NCBI GenBank assembly: GCA_037046615.1
Contig: JBAOHD010000008.1
Coordinates: 62,001 to 126,000 of the forward strand
Direction: 5' to 3'
DNA length: 64,000 bases
From: Phosphoribacter sp037046615
Lineage (GTDB): Bacteria; Actinomycetota; Actinomycetes; Actinomycetales; Dermatophilaceae
The translations under genes and the position numbers were made by a program. Each line of letters begins with the position of its first letter. Within the stretch, counting starts at the first letter, position 1. Shown piece by piece: positions 26,954 through 35,519 of the stretch. Under the pieces are notes generated by a model that did no database searches, was not told the DNA's origin, and saw only the letters and a list, made by a program, of their open reading frames with translations.

Positions 26954-28443
26954 TCACCGAAGCGGTCGTCGGGGCGATCCTGGCGACGATCCTCGCGTTC
27001 GCGTTGTCGGCGGGCGAGTCCGCGATCCACCGCATGACCCGGGTCCGCGCCGAGGAGTTGCGCGACGAAGGCAGGGTGGGCTCACGTGCCCTGCAAGCCG
27101 TGGTCGCCGATCCGGCGCCATATCTCGCGACGATGACGTTTCTGCGGATCATTGCCGAATCGGCGACGGCTGTCCTCACGACCGCCGTCCTCGTGGCAGT
27201 GACCGACTCGATCGCCCGCGCTCTGCTAATCGCGATCGCCATCATGGCCGTCGTGTCCTTCGTCGTCGTGGGCGTCTCCCCGCGCACCCTCGGGCGGCAG
27301 CACTACGACCGGGTAGCCCTGCTTGCGGCTCCGGTCGCCCGAGGCCTGCGCTATGTGCTCGGACCGATCGCCCACGGGTTGGTCGCCTTCGGCAATGCCG
27401 TCACCCCTGGGCGCGGCTACCGCGACGGGCCGTTCCAGAGTGAGTCGGAGTTGCTCGACCTCCTGGACCAGGCGACCGAGCGTGATGTCATCGAAGTCGA
27501 CGAGCGCGCCATGATCCACTCGGTTTTCGAGCTCGGCGACACGATCGCGCGCGAAGTGATGGTGCCCCGCACCGACATGATGACGATCGAGCGCGACGAA
27601 CCCTTGCGGAAGGCGATGTCGGTCTTCCTCAAGACCGGTTACTCCCGGATGCCGGTGATCGGCGACGACAACGACGACGTCGTCGGCCTGCTCTACTTCA
27701 AGGACGTCGTCCAGCGGGTGACCGCCAACCCGGCAGACCGGAAGCTCCCCGTCGGGGTCCTCATGCGCCCCATGGCGTTCGTGCCTGAATCCAAGCCGGT
27801 CGACGACCTTCTGCGCGACATGCAGCGTCACCAAACCCACTTCGCGATCGTCATCGACGAATACGGGGGCACTGCGGGGCTCGTGACCTTCGAGGACATC
27901 ATCGAGGAGATCGTCGGTGAGATCTCCGACGAGCACGACCGCGACGAGCCTCAAGTCGAGGACCTCCACGACGGGAAGTACCGCGTGCCGGCGAGCATGA
28001 ATGTCCACGACCTCGCCGAGCTGCTCGACGTCGACCTCGAGGAGGACGAGGTGGACACGGTCGGCGGCCTCCTCACGAAGGCACTCGGCCGGATCCCCTA
28101 TGCCGGTGCGCACGCCGGTGCGCACGGGTTGTCGCTGACCGCCGAGCGGATGGCCGGGCGACGTCACCGGATCGCGACGGTTGTCGTCCAGGTCGCCGCA
28201 CCGGTCGACGAACGCGCGGCCAAGCCCTTGGTCGATCGCTTGATGGCCGATGGTGCTGACACATCGTCCGACAGCGAGCTCCGTCCCGAACCCGCCCGGT
28301 CGTCTGAGCCTTCTGAGCCTTCTGAGCCTTCTGAGCCTTCTGAGCCTTCTCAGACAGCCGCGTCACAGCGTCCATCAAGGTCGGCCACGCCTCAGCAGCC
28401 GGGCGGTAAAGGCGGCAAACGCCGGAAGAAGGAGCGGACATGA
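26950..28443 (+). CDS. CNNM/CorC-type hemolysin-family membrane protein with CBS domains
   Basis: Four hydrophobic helices form an N-terminal DUF21 (CNNM) domain (first about 170 residues). A pair of CBS domains follows (VMVPRTDMMTIERDEPL; VDDLLRDMQRHQTHFAIVIDEYGG) and then a CorC/HlyC domain (DGKYRVPASMNVHDLAELLDVDLEEDEVDTVGG). Members take part in Mg2+/Co2+ export or membrane ion homeostasis. The C-terminal tail is Ser-Glu-Pro repeats followed by a Lys/Arg-rich end (GKGGKRRKKE). GTG 26950 overlaps the ybeY stop by 4 nt; era overlaps the end. The frame is intact. Confidence 0.88.
   Translation: MITEAVVGAILATILAFALSAGESAIHRMTRVRAEELRDEGRVGSRALQAVVADPAPYLATMTFLRIIAESATAVLTTAVLVAVTDSIARALLIAIAIMAVVSFVVVGVSPRTLGRQHYDRVALLAAPVARGLRYVLGPIAHGLVAFGNAVTPGRGYRDGPFQSESELLDLLDQATERDVIEVDERAMIHSVFELGDTIAREVMVPRTDMMTIERDEPLRKAMSVFLKTGYSRMPVIGDDNDDVVGLLYFKDVVQRVTANPADRKLPVGVLMRPMAFVPESKPVDDLLRDMQRHQTHFAIVIDEYGGTAGLVTFEDIIEEIVGEISDEHDRDEPQVEDLHDGKYRVPASMNVHDLAELLDVDLEEDEVDTVGGLLTKALGRIPYAGAHAGAHGLSLTAERMAGRRHRIATVVVQVAAPVDERAAKPLVDRLMADGADTSSDSELRPEPARSSEPSEPSEPSEPSEPSQTAASQRPSRSATPQQPGGKGGKRRKKERT
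28303..28347 (+). repeat. Five tandem 9-mers in the CBS-protein tail
   Basis: The unit tctgagcct is repeated five times exactly, encoding Ser-Glu-Pro repeats in a disordered tail. Its GC content is below the surrounding DNA, so it is a probable slippage-prone locus. Copy number may vary between strains. Confidence 0.9.
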
Positions 28444-29396
28444 GCAGCGGCCGCACGCCTGGGGACGAGAGCGGGACTGCCCGCGGGGCGGCATACCGAG
28501 CGGGCTTTGCCTGCCTGGTGGGCCGACCCAATGCCGGCAAGTCGACGCTGACCAACGCCCTCGTCGGCGACAAGGTGGCGATCACGTCGAGCAAACCCCA
28601 GACGACCCGCCACGCGATCCGGGGCATTTCGACGACCGCGACCTCGCAGCTCATCCTCGTCGACACTCCCGGATTGCATCGGCCACGGACTTTACTGGGG
28701 GAGCGCCTCAACGACCTCGTCCGGTCGACCCTCCTCGAGGTCGATGTCGTCGGCTTTTGTCTGCCGGCCGATCAGCGAGTCGGGCCGGGAGACCAATTCA
28801 TCGGGGCGGAGCTTGCCGACCTGCGCCGTGCCAAGCGCACACCGATCGTGGCCATCGCGACGAAGTCCGACCTCGTGTCGCGCGATCGACTCGCGCAACA
28901 CCTTGTCGCGATCGACCGACTCAGCGAGTGGGACGCGATCATCCCGTGCTCGGCCACGCGCGGCGACCAGGTGGATGAGGTGCGGGCGCTCCTCGCGACC
29001 TACCTGCCGTTGTCTCCGCCGTTGTATCCGGAGGGCGCCCTCACGGATGAGACTGACACCGTCCGGATCGCCGAGCTCGTCCGCGAGGCCGCGCTCGAGG
29101 GCGTGCGCGACGAACTGCCGCACTCGCTCGCAGTCGTCGTTGACGAGATCGTGCCTCGAGAGGGCCGGGCGGCCGAGTCACCGCTGCTTGACGTCAGGGT
29201 CACGGTGTTCGTCGAACGCGACAGCCAGAAGGCCATCGTCATTGGGCGCGGTGGCTCGCGCCTGCGTGAGGTCGGCACGACGGCCCGGCGAGGCATCGAG
29301 GCGATCCTCGGTTCGCGAGTGCACCTCGACCTGCACGTCAAGGTCGCCAAAGACTGGCAGCGAGATCCAAAACAGTTGCAGCGCTTGGGTTTTTAG
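28440..29396 (+). CDS. era: GTPase Era
   Basis: Era binds 16S rRNA near its 3' end during 30S maturation. G1 GRPNAGKST, G2-region QTTRHAIRG, G3 DTPGLHRPR and G4 TKSD are present. The C-terminal KH domain has VFVERDSQKAIVIGRGGSRLREVG. The 318-residue frame is intact. ATG 28440 overlaps the preceding stop by 4 nt. It completes the phoH-ybeY-CBS-era unit. Confidence 0.96.
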   Translation: MSSGRTPGDESGTARGAAYRAGFACLVGRPNAGKSTLTNALVGDKVAITSSKPQTTRHAIRGISTTATSQLILVDTPGLHRPRTLLGERLNDLVRSTLLEVDVVGFCLPADQRVGPGDQFIGAELADLRRAKRTPIVAIATKSDLVSRDRLAQHLVAIDRLSEWDAIIPCSATRGDQVDEVRALLATYLPLSPPLYPEGALTDETDTVRIAELVREAALEGVRDELPHSLAVVVDEIVPREGRAAESPLLDVRVTVFVERDSQKAIVIGRGGSRLREVGTTARRGIEAILGSRVHLDLHVKVAKDWQRDPKQLQRLGF

Positions 29397-30022
29397 ACCT
29401 GTGGGACCGGGCTGTGCTGGTCGCTGGCCGCTTGCGGAGGGATCCGCGCGACGAGGTTGGTCTCGTTGTATATGAACGCCTTGCCGGTGGCCCGCGGGAA
29501 CGGAAAGCTCCAGGGGCGACCGGGCTCGAGGCCGATTTCGCGACTGAAGCGCACGAGGTCGTCACCGTCGAAGAATCGGACGTGGGTCGAGTCGGACCTG
29601 AACCCGACCTCCTGCGGGACGATGAACATCACCCGACCGCCGGGCTGGATGTAGGGCAGGTAGCTGCGCACGAGAGCGATGCCCGAGTCCCACTCCATGT
29701 GCTCGACGACGTGCGACAAGACCATCGACTCGAAGGCACCGGAGCGGGCGTGCTCGGAGGCCAGGAAGTCGTCGACGGTGTATGCCGTGTGGCCAGCCTC
29801 CCGAGCGACCGCCACGGAGTGCTCGTTGTGGTCGACTCCGACCGAACCTGGTGCCAGCCACGCAAGTTGGCGACCGATGCCGCAGCCGACATCGAGGGTG
29901 CGACCGAGTTCTTGGCGTTGGAGGTTGCGGCGGTAGGGGCGTTGGACGTCGAGGGCCTTCTTCCACGGGGCGTTCTGTTTGGCCCGCAGGCGTTCGGCGT
30001 AGTCGCGACCCTCAGTGCTCAC
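29393..30022 (-). CDS. SAM-dependent class I methyltransferase
   Basis: About 210 residues with the SAM motif LDVGCGIGRQL (motif I), the VDHNEHSV acidic loop, and MVLSHVVEHMEW (motif IV region) followed by GGRVMFIVPQEVGF. The fold is clear but the substrate is not predictable. GTG 30022 gives a start with a polar ERLRAKQNAPW head. It is convergent with era (4-nt overlap of stops) and divergent from the PIG-L gene. Confidence 0.75.
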   Translation of the reverse strand: MSTEGRDYAERLRAKQNAPWKKALDVQRPYRRNLQRQELGRTLDVGCGIGRQLAWLAPGSVGVDHNEHSVAVAREAGHTAYTVDDFLASEHARSGAFESMVLSHVVEHMEWDSGIALVRSYLPYIQPGGRVMFIVPQEVGFRSDSTHVRFFDGDDLVRFSREIGLEPGRPWSFPFPRATGKAFIYNETNLVARIPPQAASDQHSPVPQV

Positions 30023-30053
30023 GGACGGCAACCTTAGCCGCAGGAGGGATGAT

Positions 30054-30884
30054 GTGCCGGTGACTACCATCGTCTTTGTCCATGCCCACCCCGACGATGA
30101 AGCGTCTCTGACGGGCGGGAGCATGGCGCGCGCCGCAGCGCAGGGGCACGAGGTCGTCCTCGTCGTCGCCACCGGTGGCGAGCACGGCGAGGTCCCCGAC
30201 GACCTCGCCGAGGGAGAGTCGCTGGCCGACCGTCGCCGCGTCGAACTCGAGAGTTCAGCCCGTGTGCTCGGGGTGAGCCAGGTGCGGTGGCTGGGCTATC
30301 ACGACTCGGGCATGACTGGGTGGGCCCAGAACTCCGACCCGTCGGCCTTCGTCTCGGCCTCGGTCGACGATGCGGCATACCGGCTCGCGGCCATCCTCGA
30401 CGAGGTCGGGGCGGGGGTGGTCGTGGGCTACGACTGGCACGGGGGGTACGGACACCCTGACCACGTCCAGGTCCACCGGGTGACGCGGCGTGCCGTCGAG
30501 CTCGCTGCCGTCCCCGTCCGGTTGCTCGAGGCGACGATGAACCGCGACAAGATGCGCCTGCTCATGCAGGGGGCGGCGAGGATGGGCCTGGTCGACCCGT
30601 CGATGGGGGAGTTCGACCCGGACCAGCCGATGGACGACGGCAATCCCCTTGGCACACCCGAGGCCGAGATCGCCTGGTCGGTCGACGTCCACGAATTCGT
30701 AGGGCGCAAACGGGATGCGCTCGCCTGTCATCGCAGCCAGGTCAGCGACACGTCGATGTTCCTCGCGGTGCCCCCGGACGCCTTCGCGATGATGTTCGGG
30801 ACCGAGTTCTATATCGAGCCCGGCAACGGTCAACCCATGACCCTCGGCTGGCCGTTCGAGCCGCTCTTCGGTGGCGATTCCTAA
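30054..30884 (+). CDS. PIG-L family deacetylase (Mca/MshB-like)
   Basis: The N-terminal metal motif HAHPDDEAS and the later GYGHPDHVQVHR are the zinc-binding signatures of the LmbE/PIG-L family, which includes MshB and mycothiol S-conjugate amidase Mca. The VVVATGG segment fits. Mycothiol metabolism is plausible in an actinobacterium that also has an MshD-like GNAT in this window, but other deacetylase roles are possible. AGGAGG lies 6 nt before GTG 30054, which decides the start. Frame intact. Confidence 0.8.
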   Translation: MPVTTIVFVHAHPDDEASLTGGSMARAAAQGHEVVLVVATGGEHGEVPDDLAEGESLADRRRVELESSARVLGVSQVRWLGYHDSGMTGWAQNSDPSAFVSASVDDAAYRLAAILDEVGAGVVVGYDWHGGYGHPDHVQVHRVTRRAVELAAVPVRLLEATMNRDKMRLLMQGAARMGLVDPSMGEFDPDQPMDDGNPLGTPEAEIAWSVDVHEFVGRKRDALACHRSQVSDTSMFLAVPPDAFAMMFGTEFYIEPGNGQPMTLGWPFEPLFGGDS

Positions 30885-32089
30885 GCGAGGACCCCGACGG
30901 CGTGCCACGCGTCGGTGACCGCGACGGTTTCCCGGCTTGTCCGGCCGAAGCGGCGCGACGCGGCTGCGATCGTGCGGGACGCGAACCCAGCAAAGTCGAG
31001 GTCTTTCGGGACCCCTTTGGCGACGAGGGTGTCGTACCAAATGCGGCCAGCGCCGTCCCACGTCCGGCCACCGATCGCGGTCGCCGCGAGGTAGAAGGCG
31101 TGGTTGGGGATGCCGGAGTTGGTGTGCACCCCGCCGTTGTCGTGGTCACCGTCATGCGGCACGTCGAGGTAGTCGGCCATCGTCGCCGGCTGGGGGTCGC
31201 GGCCGAGCACCGGATCGTCGTATGCCGTGCCCGGCGCCTTCATCGACCGAAGGGCGACCCCTTTGACCCGCGTCGTGAACAGCCCTGCGCCGATGAGCCA
31301 ATCCCCCTCGGCGGCAACCTGGTCGAGCACCTGCTGCTTGACCATCGACCCGAAGACGTCGGAGATCGACTCGTTGAGCGCCCCGGACTGGGCGACATAG
31401 GTGAGACCTGCGGTGTATTGGGTCAGACCGTGGGCGAGCTCGTGCCCGATGACGTCGAGGCAGCGGGTGAATCCATCGAAGTAGATCCCGTCACCGTCGC
31501 CGAACACCATCTGGGTGCCGTCCCAGAAGGCGTTGTCGTAGCGCTCGTCGAAGTGGACCGTCGCCACGAGCGGCAGGCCCTTGCCGTCGAGAGAGTCGCG
31601 GGAGTAGGCCGTCCAGAGCAGCTGCCACGTAGCTCCCAGACCGTCATAGGCCTCGTTGACCGCTCGATCGTCGACCGGGTCGGATCCCTCCTCCCGGACG
31701 AGAATGCCGGGAAGTGCGGTGCTGTGCTCGGCATCATGAACGAAGCGTTCGGGCGCGGCCGGCAGGGTGACGGTCAGCCTCTGGGGCTTGCCCGGGTCGA
31801 GGGCGCGCACCCGGCGGCGCAGGTCAGGCGGCACGAGGCCGCGGCCACCGTCGCCGCGAGGCCCGCGAGCGGCTCGCTCGGCCATGACGGTGCGACGCTC
31901 GCGCACGGCAACATCCCGGGCCATCGTCCGGGCAGCAGCCTCAGCCCCGCGCGGATCGCCGTCGGCAACAATCCGGGCCAGGAGATAGGGCGGCAGGATC
32001 GAGCACCGAGCTACCAACGGCGTGGGTGGGCCGGGATGCCTGGGTGCGCGGGGGGCGCTGGGAGAGATCGGCTGCGGCATACCTGACAT
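30881..32089 (-). CDS. Protealysin-type M4 neutral metalloprotease
   Basis: The zinc site HELAH (in VIGHELAHGLTQYTAGL) and the downstream Glu ligand motif GALNESISDVFG are the thermolysin/protealysin signature. The N-terminal CSILPPYLLARIV matches the protealysin short propeptide. No signal peptide is evident, which is usual for protealysin-like enzymes. The catalytic-domain pattern DNGGVHTNSGIPNHAFY carries the expected His. It lies beside a large secreted repeat protein. ATG 32089 is used; ATG 32080, inside a GGCATAC motif, is an alternative. Frame intact. Confidence 0.88.
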   Translation of the reverse strand: MSGMPQPISPSAPRAPRHPGPPTPLVARCSILPPYLLARIVADGDPRGAEAAARTMARDVAVRERRTVMAERAARGPRGDGGRGLVPPDLRRRVRALDPGKPQRLTVTLPAAPERFVHDAEHSTALPGILVREEGSDPVDDRAVNEAYDGLGATWQLLWTAYSRDSLDGKGLPLVATVHFDERYDNAFWDGTQMVFGDGDGIYFDGFTRCLDVIGHELAHGLTQYTAGLTYVAQSGALNESISDVFGSMVKQQVLDQVAAEGDWLIGAGLFTTRVKGVALRSMKAPGTAYDDPVLGRDPQPATMADYLDVPHDGDHDNGGVHTNSGIPNHAFYLAATAIGGRTWDGAGRIWYDTLVAKGVPKDLDFAGFASRTIAAASRRFGRTSRETVAVTDAWHAVGVLA

Positions 32090-32156
32090 TGTGCGCACAG
32101 CCACTGACAACCTCTGCCGGCCGGCCCAGCCAATCATCGACGGAGCGCGCGACCGC

Positions 32157-35100
32157 TTACCCCTTGACCTTCCCCCTCGTCGTGAGGTCGATTCCCGAGA
32201 CGGTCTGACCGCTCGCCACGACGACGGGGGTGGCGGTCGCGTAGCTGGCGGCGTCGCGGTACCAGGACGTCTGCTTGACCGGCCCCGTCAGCGAGACGCG
32301 GTAGGTGCCGGGGATGAGGCCCGCCACGGTGTATGCCGTGCCGGAAGCTACACAGACCGTGGGGGCGGCCTGGATCCCCTCACCGGACCATACGGTGACG
32401 CAGGCCCGTTGCTTGGGCCCGCCCCCGGCGATGACCGTGCCCGCGATCGATCCCGGACGATCCATCGCGGCATCGATGCCCGTCGCCCGAGTCTCACCTC
32501 CGATGACGACGAGCGTGGCGCCGGTGAGAGTGAAGGAGTTTGCGTAGTACTCGGACAGGTAGCCGCGGCTGAGCGGGTCGTCGAAGGCGACGACGTAGGT
32601 CCCGGCAGCGGGTGCCACGAAGCGATACCTGCCGTCACCCGCGGTCGTCGTCGTGGCGACGGCCGCCCCGCCGGATGTCAAAGTCACGCGGATCCCCTCG
32701 ACCGGTCCTCCAGTCGCGGTGTCGGTGACCGTTCCCTCAAGGCTACGTCGGGGGGTCAGCGACGCGTTGGCGCCGGTGACGTCGCGCGGCATCGTCAGGC
32801 TCGTGGCCGACTCGGGCGACGACGCACCGGCATACCACTGCCCGAAGTAGCGTCCGCCCGGATCCGTGAACTCGACCCTCACTGTTCCCGGACGTAGCCC
32901 CGACAGGGCATACGCGCCGTCGGACGACGTCGTCGTGGACCCGGCGAGTGACCCGTCAGCGGCGACAGCGCGCACGTCGATGCCCGAGAGGGCACCACCG
33001 GTCGTCGCATCCGTGACGGTGCCGCTCACCGCGCCGAGCACTGGCGCGAGGGAGACATCCACGCCGGTCTGGTCCGGCGGCACGGTGACCTGGGCCGGGG
33101 CGTCGAAGGGGGAAGCGACATACCACCCCGTGAGGTACCACCCAGAGGGGTGAGAGAACTGCACCTGATAGCTGCCGGCGGGCAGGTCAGGAATGACATA
33201 CCTGCCGTCGGCGGACGTCGTGACGCTGGCTACTGCGGCGCTTGAGTCATAGGCCTGGACCTGCACACCCTCAAGTGGAGCCTGGGTGAGGGCGTCCGTG
33301 ACGATCCCGCTGATCGAGCCAGACTGCGCGATGGTGAAGAGGCACCTGACGTGGTACTGGCTGCCGTCGCCGAGGTAGAGCGCCCAAGCTTGGGCGAGGT
33401 CGGCGGCGCCGAGAGACGAAGGTGTCCGCGTATCGACCGCTCGGGTCGTGGCAGCCGACCTTGTATAGCCCGGCGGGGACGATGTCGGCGACGAGGGTGC
33501 CGGCCGCATCGGTCGTGCCGACCAAGACCGGCGGTGTCCCGTCGACGGGGTAGACGGTGATCTCTATCCCCGACAGTGTCACCAAGCCCGTGGACGCGAC
33601 AACGTAGAGGTCGTGCGCGGCCGACAGGGTGAAGCCGATCCCGTCTGTCGACGTGCCGGCGCTGACGGTGACGGTGGTCCCCGCGGCGAACGACGTTGCC
33701 TCCCGATAGACCTCGCTGACGGTGCCAATGGCGCTGGCCTCGACGAGATAGTCACCAGGCGGGAGGGAGTGGACGACATAGGCGCCGGTGGCGTCGGTCG
33801 TGGCCGAGGCCGCCCAGGTCGGCCAGCCCATATGCCCGTCTGGCAGCGGAAGGTAGACGTGGACGGATGCTCTGGTGATCGGGGCGCCCGTGTCGGTGGT
33901 GACCCGACCGCGAATGGCGCCGCCGAGGGCGAGGGTGAGGTCGATGCCGGACGTGGTGCCGCCTTCGGTGACGGTTGCCTCTGCGGACCCCGTAGCGGGG
34001 TCGGTGTAGGTCGCGCTGATGTAATCCTGATCCCAAGGACCTATAGCGGTCACGGCATACGAGCCGGCTGCGAGGCCGGTCACCGTATAGGTGCCGTCAG
34101 GGCCGACACAGGCGCCGCCCGAACTACCTTGACCTCCGACCGAGGCGACCGAGACGCAGGCGCCGGCCGGAGAGGCGCCACCGGCGAGGGTGATCGTCCC
34201 GGTCATCGTGCCGCCGGCCAAGAGGGTGACGGATCCGAGGTCGAGGTTGTCGGGTCGCGTGAGGGTGACGATGTCGGCGTTCGTGACATCGGTGGCACCG
34301 CCGTAGTACTGCATGGGGAAGAGCATCCGGTCGCTGAAGAACTTCACGCGGTAAGTGCCACTGTCGGCCCCCATCGTGCGGAAGTGGCCGCTTGCATCGG
34401 TGCAGACCTGTCCGCTGGTCCACCAGCCAACGCTATCTTCGAGGAGGACGCAGGCCCCCGCGATCGGGGTGCCGGATGCGTCGACAGCGATCCTGAGACG
34501 GTCGCACCGAGCTGGAGGACGAAGTCGACTCCCGCTCGCGTCTCATCGACGTCGACGACGACCGGGCTGCCGTCAGGGGAGGCATATGTCGCCCGGAGGT
34601 AGGGGCCCGTGAGGGCGTCCGCTTGGAGCCAGAGTTGCGCTCCCGCGAGTCCGACGACCGAATAGCGACCGTCGGCCTCCGTGCATGTGGAGTCCCCGGC
34701 ATACTCGTCGGCGGTTGAACCCCCGACCGAGACGCACACCCCGGCAAGTGGGGTGCCATCTTCTGAGGTGACGGTGCCGGTCACGCGTCCGCCCCGATCG
34801 AGCGCGACGTCGATGCCGACCGCGTGTCCGTCCGCCGGGAAGGGCACCGCCAGCCACCCCTCGCCGTGGTCGCCGCCGTAGAACTCGCGTAGGTAGGTGC
34901 TGTCGGACTTGCGGACGATCACTGTGTAGGGCTGGCCGTCGACAAGTCCGTCGATGAGGTAGTCGCCCGAGGCGTCCGTGCAGGCGGTCATCTCGGGTGG
35001 CGCGTCAGCAGACTCAAGCACCGCCGCAGTGACACACGCGCCGTCGACCGGCTCGCCAGTCAATGCGTCGGTCACCCGGCCCGCGATCGATGACGTCGCG

Positions 35101-35225
35101 GACACCGCGGCGACGGGCGGACCAGCGGACGGGCTGGCGGCAGCGGTGGGGACCACCCCCAAGGCGGCAACGAGCGCGAGTGCCCCGACGAGCAGGAGGC
35201 GTCGATTGCGGTGGTGGGCTGCCAT
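32157..35225 (-). CDS. Large secreted protein with carboxypeptidase-regulatory-like/Ig-like repeats (two frameshifts)
   Basis: It begins with a clear signal peptide (RRLLLVGALALVAALGVVPTAAASPSAG, cut about residue 35). The rest is about nine tandem ~90-100-residue beta-sandwich units of carboxypeptidase-regulatory type, each opening like SIAGRVTDALTGEPVDGACV and closing like GRYSVVGLAGAQLWL. There is no LPXTG or catalytic motif, so it is probably a secreted or wall-associated structural/adhesive protein. About 1,020 residues after joining frames. One shift near 34,500 is net -1 (or +2), unlike the rest of the window. The other near 33,420 is +1. Start ATG 35225, preceded by gggggat. It ends shortly downstream of the protease gene's start and runs toward it. 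Confidence 0.7.
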
Positions 35226-35360
35226 GAGATCCCCCTGGTGGGATGAGCACGCCACGGGCATTCACCCGAATGGTCCGCACGCTACCGTCGCCACGGCAGG
35301 CCGGGGAAGAGAGATTGGTCTCACCATCCGGGCGGTGCGAGGGGGGTGGTTGGACGGGCG

Positions 35361-35438
35361 GTGAGCGCACGGCATACCCTGTCGGCTGTGATCGTGACGG
35401 CGCTGGTGCTCCTCCTTCCCAGCCGCGACGAGGCCTGA
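35361..35438 (+). CDS. Leader peptide for leuA (Leu-rich, attenuation)
   Basis: A 25-residue ORF from GTG 35361, or 16 residues from GTG 35388, ends LVLLLPSRDEA before TGA at 35436-35438. Leu-rich short leaders ending in a Pro-Ser-Arg-type segment occur before leuA in many actinobacteria and couple leucyl-tRNA supply to transcription. A long stem overlaps its last codons. The ORF sits about 80 nt before the leuA start. Confidence 0.6.
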   Translation: MSARHTLSAVIVTALVLLLPSRDEA

Positions 35439-35460
35439 CCTGACGGCCCTCCTCGTCGCG
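35424..35460 (+). promoter_or_regulatory. Attenuator hairpin in the leuA leader
   Basis: cgcgacgagg (35424-35433) pairs perfectly with cctcgtcgcg (35451-35460). Its left arm covers the last codons of the leader peptide, so ribosome stalling at the Leu codons would prevent or allow the stem. There is no clear T tract, so it could act on transcription or on translation start. Confidence 0.5.
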
Positions 35461-35519
35461 GAGACTTGCGTGCCCGGCCGCGCATTTGCACCGACCTAGA
35501 CGAGGACTGAGCCACCACC

